A stretch of DNA of 64,000 nucleotides, taken from positions 25,740,378 through 25,804,377 of the forward strand of contig OX419343.1 in NCBI GenBank assembly GCA_948470475.1, read 5' to 3'. Positions within the stretch are counted from its first letter, which is position 1. The number at the start of each line of letters is the position of its first letter. Shown piece by piece: positions 61,728-64,000 of the stretch. Made by a program: the position numbers and the translations under genes. The stretch is from Galaxea fascicularis (lineage: Eukaryota; Cnidaria; Anthozoa; Scleractinia; Euphylliidae). The notes under the pieces are model-generated. The model worked only from the letters and a program-made list of their open reading frames with translations. It ran no database searches and was not told the DNA's origin.

Positions 61728-62487
61728 TTTGTAAATGTTTAAAAATATGAGAGGTCCTATCACTGAAAATGTGCTCGCATACGCGTGTGGAAAAATGCCA
61801 GGTGGTTTCACCAGCATAGCAGGCACTACAGCCCGCACACAAAAACTTATATACCACACCCACACGGCCGAGCCCACAAGGGATAGGATCCTTTACACTA
61901 AACAAGTTACCGATTTTAAATGATGAGAAAACTAGCTTAATATCAATGTTATTACAATAGCGTTTAGCAAACTGGCGAACCTTTTTCTGCGTGATAATAG
62001 AGAAAGGACCAATGTAAGGCAATTTAAAGTAAAAGGTACGTGTAGTGTCAGACAGAAACCGGGGGATTACAGTCTTGGCGAGTAAGTGTGAGGTAGTGAT
62101 TAATAATGTTTTCAACCAGATGAACTGGAAATAAATTTTTCTGAAGGATTTTGGTAAGTTTCGTGATGTCCTCGTGAAAACCCAACCAAGTGTTGTTGAT
62201 CTAATATAGGCTCTGTCAACAAGCATGCGAATGAGACCTAGTTTGTAGGAATGTGATGTAAAACTAAAGTAATTAGTCAAAAGGCCTGTGAAGGTTTTCT
62301 TACGGTAAACACTAGTGACAGGAAAATCAGTGTCATCGTTGATAAAAACATCTAAGAAAGGAATCTTGTGATCTATTTCCTTTTCCATGGTGAATCTAAT
62401 GTTAGGGACCGTGCCTAGAGTTGACATAGTTGAAAAATAGTAGCGCTTGATTCTTTGAATGAAATAGACAAAATGTGTCATCAACAT
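61728..62487 (-). pseudogene. Penelope ORF, RT thumb and GIY-YIG endonuclease segment
   Basis: It contains PNIRFTMEKEIDHKIPFLDV after the YVDD block, a linker, then the nuclease block with VVYKFLCAGCSACYAGETTW and TRVCEHIFSDRTSHIFKHLQ. In Penelope-like elements this GIY-YIG domain nicks the target DNA. The first residues overlap the preceding block in another frame, showing a one-base frameshift near 62410. Confidence 0.85.
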
Positions 62488-62703
62488 AACGTCGGTAAAA
62501 CAATATCTCGGAGTCCTGGAAATTTTCTAACCATAATTTTTCGTGATGACCCATAAATAAATTAGAAAGAACCAGAGCGAGGGGGGAGCCCATGGCTACA
62601 CCATCTATCTGGTCGTAGAAGGAACCCTTAAATAAAAAATGGGTCTGAGCGGTGGCTACGGAAAAAAGGCTCTTAAGTTTGGTGTTGCCTAACTTAAAGT
62701 GCA
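62402..62703 (-). pseudogene. Penelope ORF, RT catalytic segment (YVDD)
   Basis: It reads LGNTKLKSLFSVATAQTHFL, then DQIDGVAMGSPLALVLSNLF, then YRRYVDDTFCLF. These are the RT motifs B and C. The segment begins exactly at the MITE border at 62704 and ends in a frameshift before TMEKE. Confidence 0.9.
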
Positions 62704-63134
62704 CCTAACCCCAAAATATTTTTTTCGCTTAAATAACTCTTTGCACCTGTTTGAAACGCACTGCGCCTTTTTGCCCCTTTTTAGCCCTAATCTTGACTTT
62801 CTTATAGGCTGTAAAAGTTACGAAATCTAGCCATCATCTGTTGCACGACCGAGCTAGTAAGGGGTATGGGTCTATTCCTGGGTGGACGTCACAGACTGAT
62901 TTGCATGCATGTTTACAAAGACTTAATACGATGCAAATCAGTCTGTGACGTCTATCCAGGAATAGACCCATACCCCTTACTAGCTTGGTTCGTGCAACAG
63001 ATGATGGCTAGATTTCGTAACTTTTACAGCCTATAAAAAAGTCAAGATTGGGGCTAAAAAGGGGCCAAAAGGCGCAGTGCGTTTCAAACAGGTGCAAAGA
63101 GTTATTTAAGCGAAAAAAATATTTTGGGGTTAGG
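62704..63134. mobile_element. 431-bp long-armed palindrome inserted in Penelope RT
   Basis: CCTAACCCCAAAATATTTTT at the left and AAAAATATTTTGGGGTTAGG at the right begin arms of about 200 bp. The arms include ttgcacctgtttgaaacgca, gttacgaaatctagccatca, catacccctta, gtctattcctgg and gatttgcat, and meet at a loop near 62910-62930. It has no ORF and separates RT motif A from motif B of the host element. Confidence 0.9.
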
Positions 63135-63999
63135 ATTGCCATCAGAAATGTACTTCAATGACTGCTAGGTCAATACATTCTTCAAGAGGTATGTTGGTAA
63201 AGAGACTCTCTATATCAAAAGAAACCATAAATTTACCATGCATAGTCAAACCTTGAATATCCTGTACAAAGGTAAAAGTGTCAGAGGCGCAATGTTAAGT
63301 TGGAATGTGCGGTGTTAGCAAACTGCACAGATATTTGGCCAGGTTGTAGTTGTATGTTCCAATAGATGACACAATGGGGCGGAATGGCGGGATGGAATTG
63401 TGTCCACGTTCCTTGTGCGTCTTTGGCAGGCCATAAATTTTGGCTGGTTGTGAGCCTTTGGGATAAATTCTGTTATACACATCACTGTCAAGGTGACCGT
63501 TTTTCTTTAATTTGCGGAGAAGTCGTTGTAACTTGCCTTCTCTCGGGAGAGTAGGATCTTCCTTGATGGGTTGAAATTTGGACGTGTCACTGATGATTTT
63601 CAGGATGCCTTGGTCGTAATCAGCACGATCTAGAATAACAACCCCATTGCCTTTATCCGGCTTTAGGATGACAATATTTTTATTACTCCTCAGTTCCTTC
63701 AAAACTCGGTGCTTCTTGAGATCGGCGGTAGTTGGTCTATATGAGGAAACATAAGAATGTGCCAGATGAGAAAGGTCTGACACAAGTTTTCCTGCTTGTT
63801 TGGTGTCCTTTAGATTCTTGGCCATAGTGTGATTGATGATTTCAAAGCAAGTGAAGACATCAGACGGATTTATTCTTTGTGGACGGATAGAGTGTGTTAG
63901 TCCAAATTTGAGAATGTCCAGTTGTTCCAAAGTGAAGGTGTGAGAAGAAATGTTGGTGATGGTCTCATCAGATGTAAAGGGAAGAGCAGTGTTTCTCAT
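63135..63999 (-). pseudogene. Penelope ORF, N-terminal RT segment to motif A
   Basis: The open part runs from the window edge to a TAA at 63295, in CTLLTPHIPT-stop context (SLLTPHIPT). The same frame then continues HCASDTFTFVQDIQGL, then KFMVSFDIESLFTNIPLEEC, until a frame break before the MITE. PDKGNG and GLPKTHK are conserved in Penelope RT. The start lies beyond 64000. Confidence 0.85.
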
Positions 64000-64000
64000 G

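Larger units (their letters stand above)
61250..64000 (-). mobile_element. Penelope-like retroelement with GIY-YIG endonuclease, decayed, 5' end beyond window
   Basis: Minus-strand blocks in order. 63999-63295 is the N-terminal RT region (NIVILKPDKGNGVVILDR, AKIYGLPKTHK, PPFRPIVSS). 63294-63135 has RT motif A (MVSFDIESLFTNIPL). 62703-62402 has GVAMGSPLALVLSNLFMG and the catalytic YVDD. 62400-61728 has TMEKEIDHKIPFLDVFI and a GIY-YIG block (VVYKFLCAGCSACYAGETTW ... TRVCEHI). 61570-61409 is the C-terminal tail (CFSILDHASTTFQLKIKEAI). Between 61255 and 61410 is 3' sequence with acatgtttcaacagaaactt. Breaks: a stop at 63295, a frame change near 63150, one near 62410 in a CCC run, and two inserted MITEs. 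It is therefore inactive. RT plus GIY-YIG identifies the Penelope class. Confidence 0.9.

Overview
The window looks like nuclear DNA of an anthozoan cnidarian, most probably a stony coral. The genes have many small exons with GT-AG introns. Introns and intergenic DNA are full of short palindromic MITEs, tRNA-derived SINEs, CR1/L2-like retroposon stubs and a Penelope-like element, in combinations I associate with coral genomes. The organism call is an inference; no species can be named from sequence alone.

Layout. (1) 1-399: a GC-rich repeat and an intron edge. (2) 399-20150, minus: one huge exon of a Ser/Val-rich protein built from about 34 nearly identical 555-bp units. Both gene ends are spliced to exons not identified here. 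(3) 20.2-28.1 kb: gene-poor DNA with SINEs, MITEs and a CR1-like stub; an unrecognised phase-compatible exon pair sits at 20242-20580 (plus). (4) 29155-36820, minus: mitochondrial 3-oxoacyl-ACP synthase (OXSM), reconstructed exon by exon, with MITEs and a retroposon stub in its introns. (5) 39503-40580, plus: last two exons of a Lys50 homeobox gene. (6) 42079-47719, minus: a five-exon gene for an 861-residue secreted protein, part His-rich and part acidic and disordered; I know no named family for it. (7) 48819-53559: a 4.7-kb inverted structure whose arms are 17-bp satellite, resembling a foldback element, around a retrotransposon fragment. (8) 53.6-58.3 kb: no supported gene. (9) 58378-58665: an unrecognised possible terminal exon. 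(10) 59369-60052, plus: signal peptide and first two exons of a probable LIV-1-type ZIP zinc transporter. (11) 61.2-64 kb, minus: a decayed Penelope-like element with GIY-YIG endonuclease, carrying two nested MITEs.

There is no operon logic. OXSM is a housekeeping enzyme of mitochondrial fatty acid synthesis, the homeobox gene a regulator, and the Ser-rich and His-rich proteins are probably extracellular. The most novel items are the 6,600-residue hierarchical repeat protein, the His-rich/acidic secreted protein and the satellite-armed foldback structure. The long plus-strand ORFs inside 0.7-19.8 kb and those in the 17-bp arrays are artefacts of repetition.
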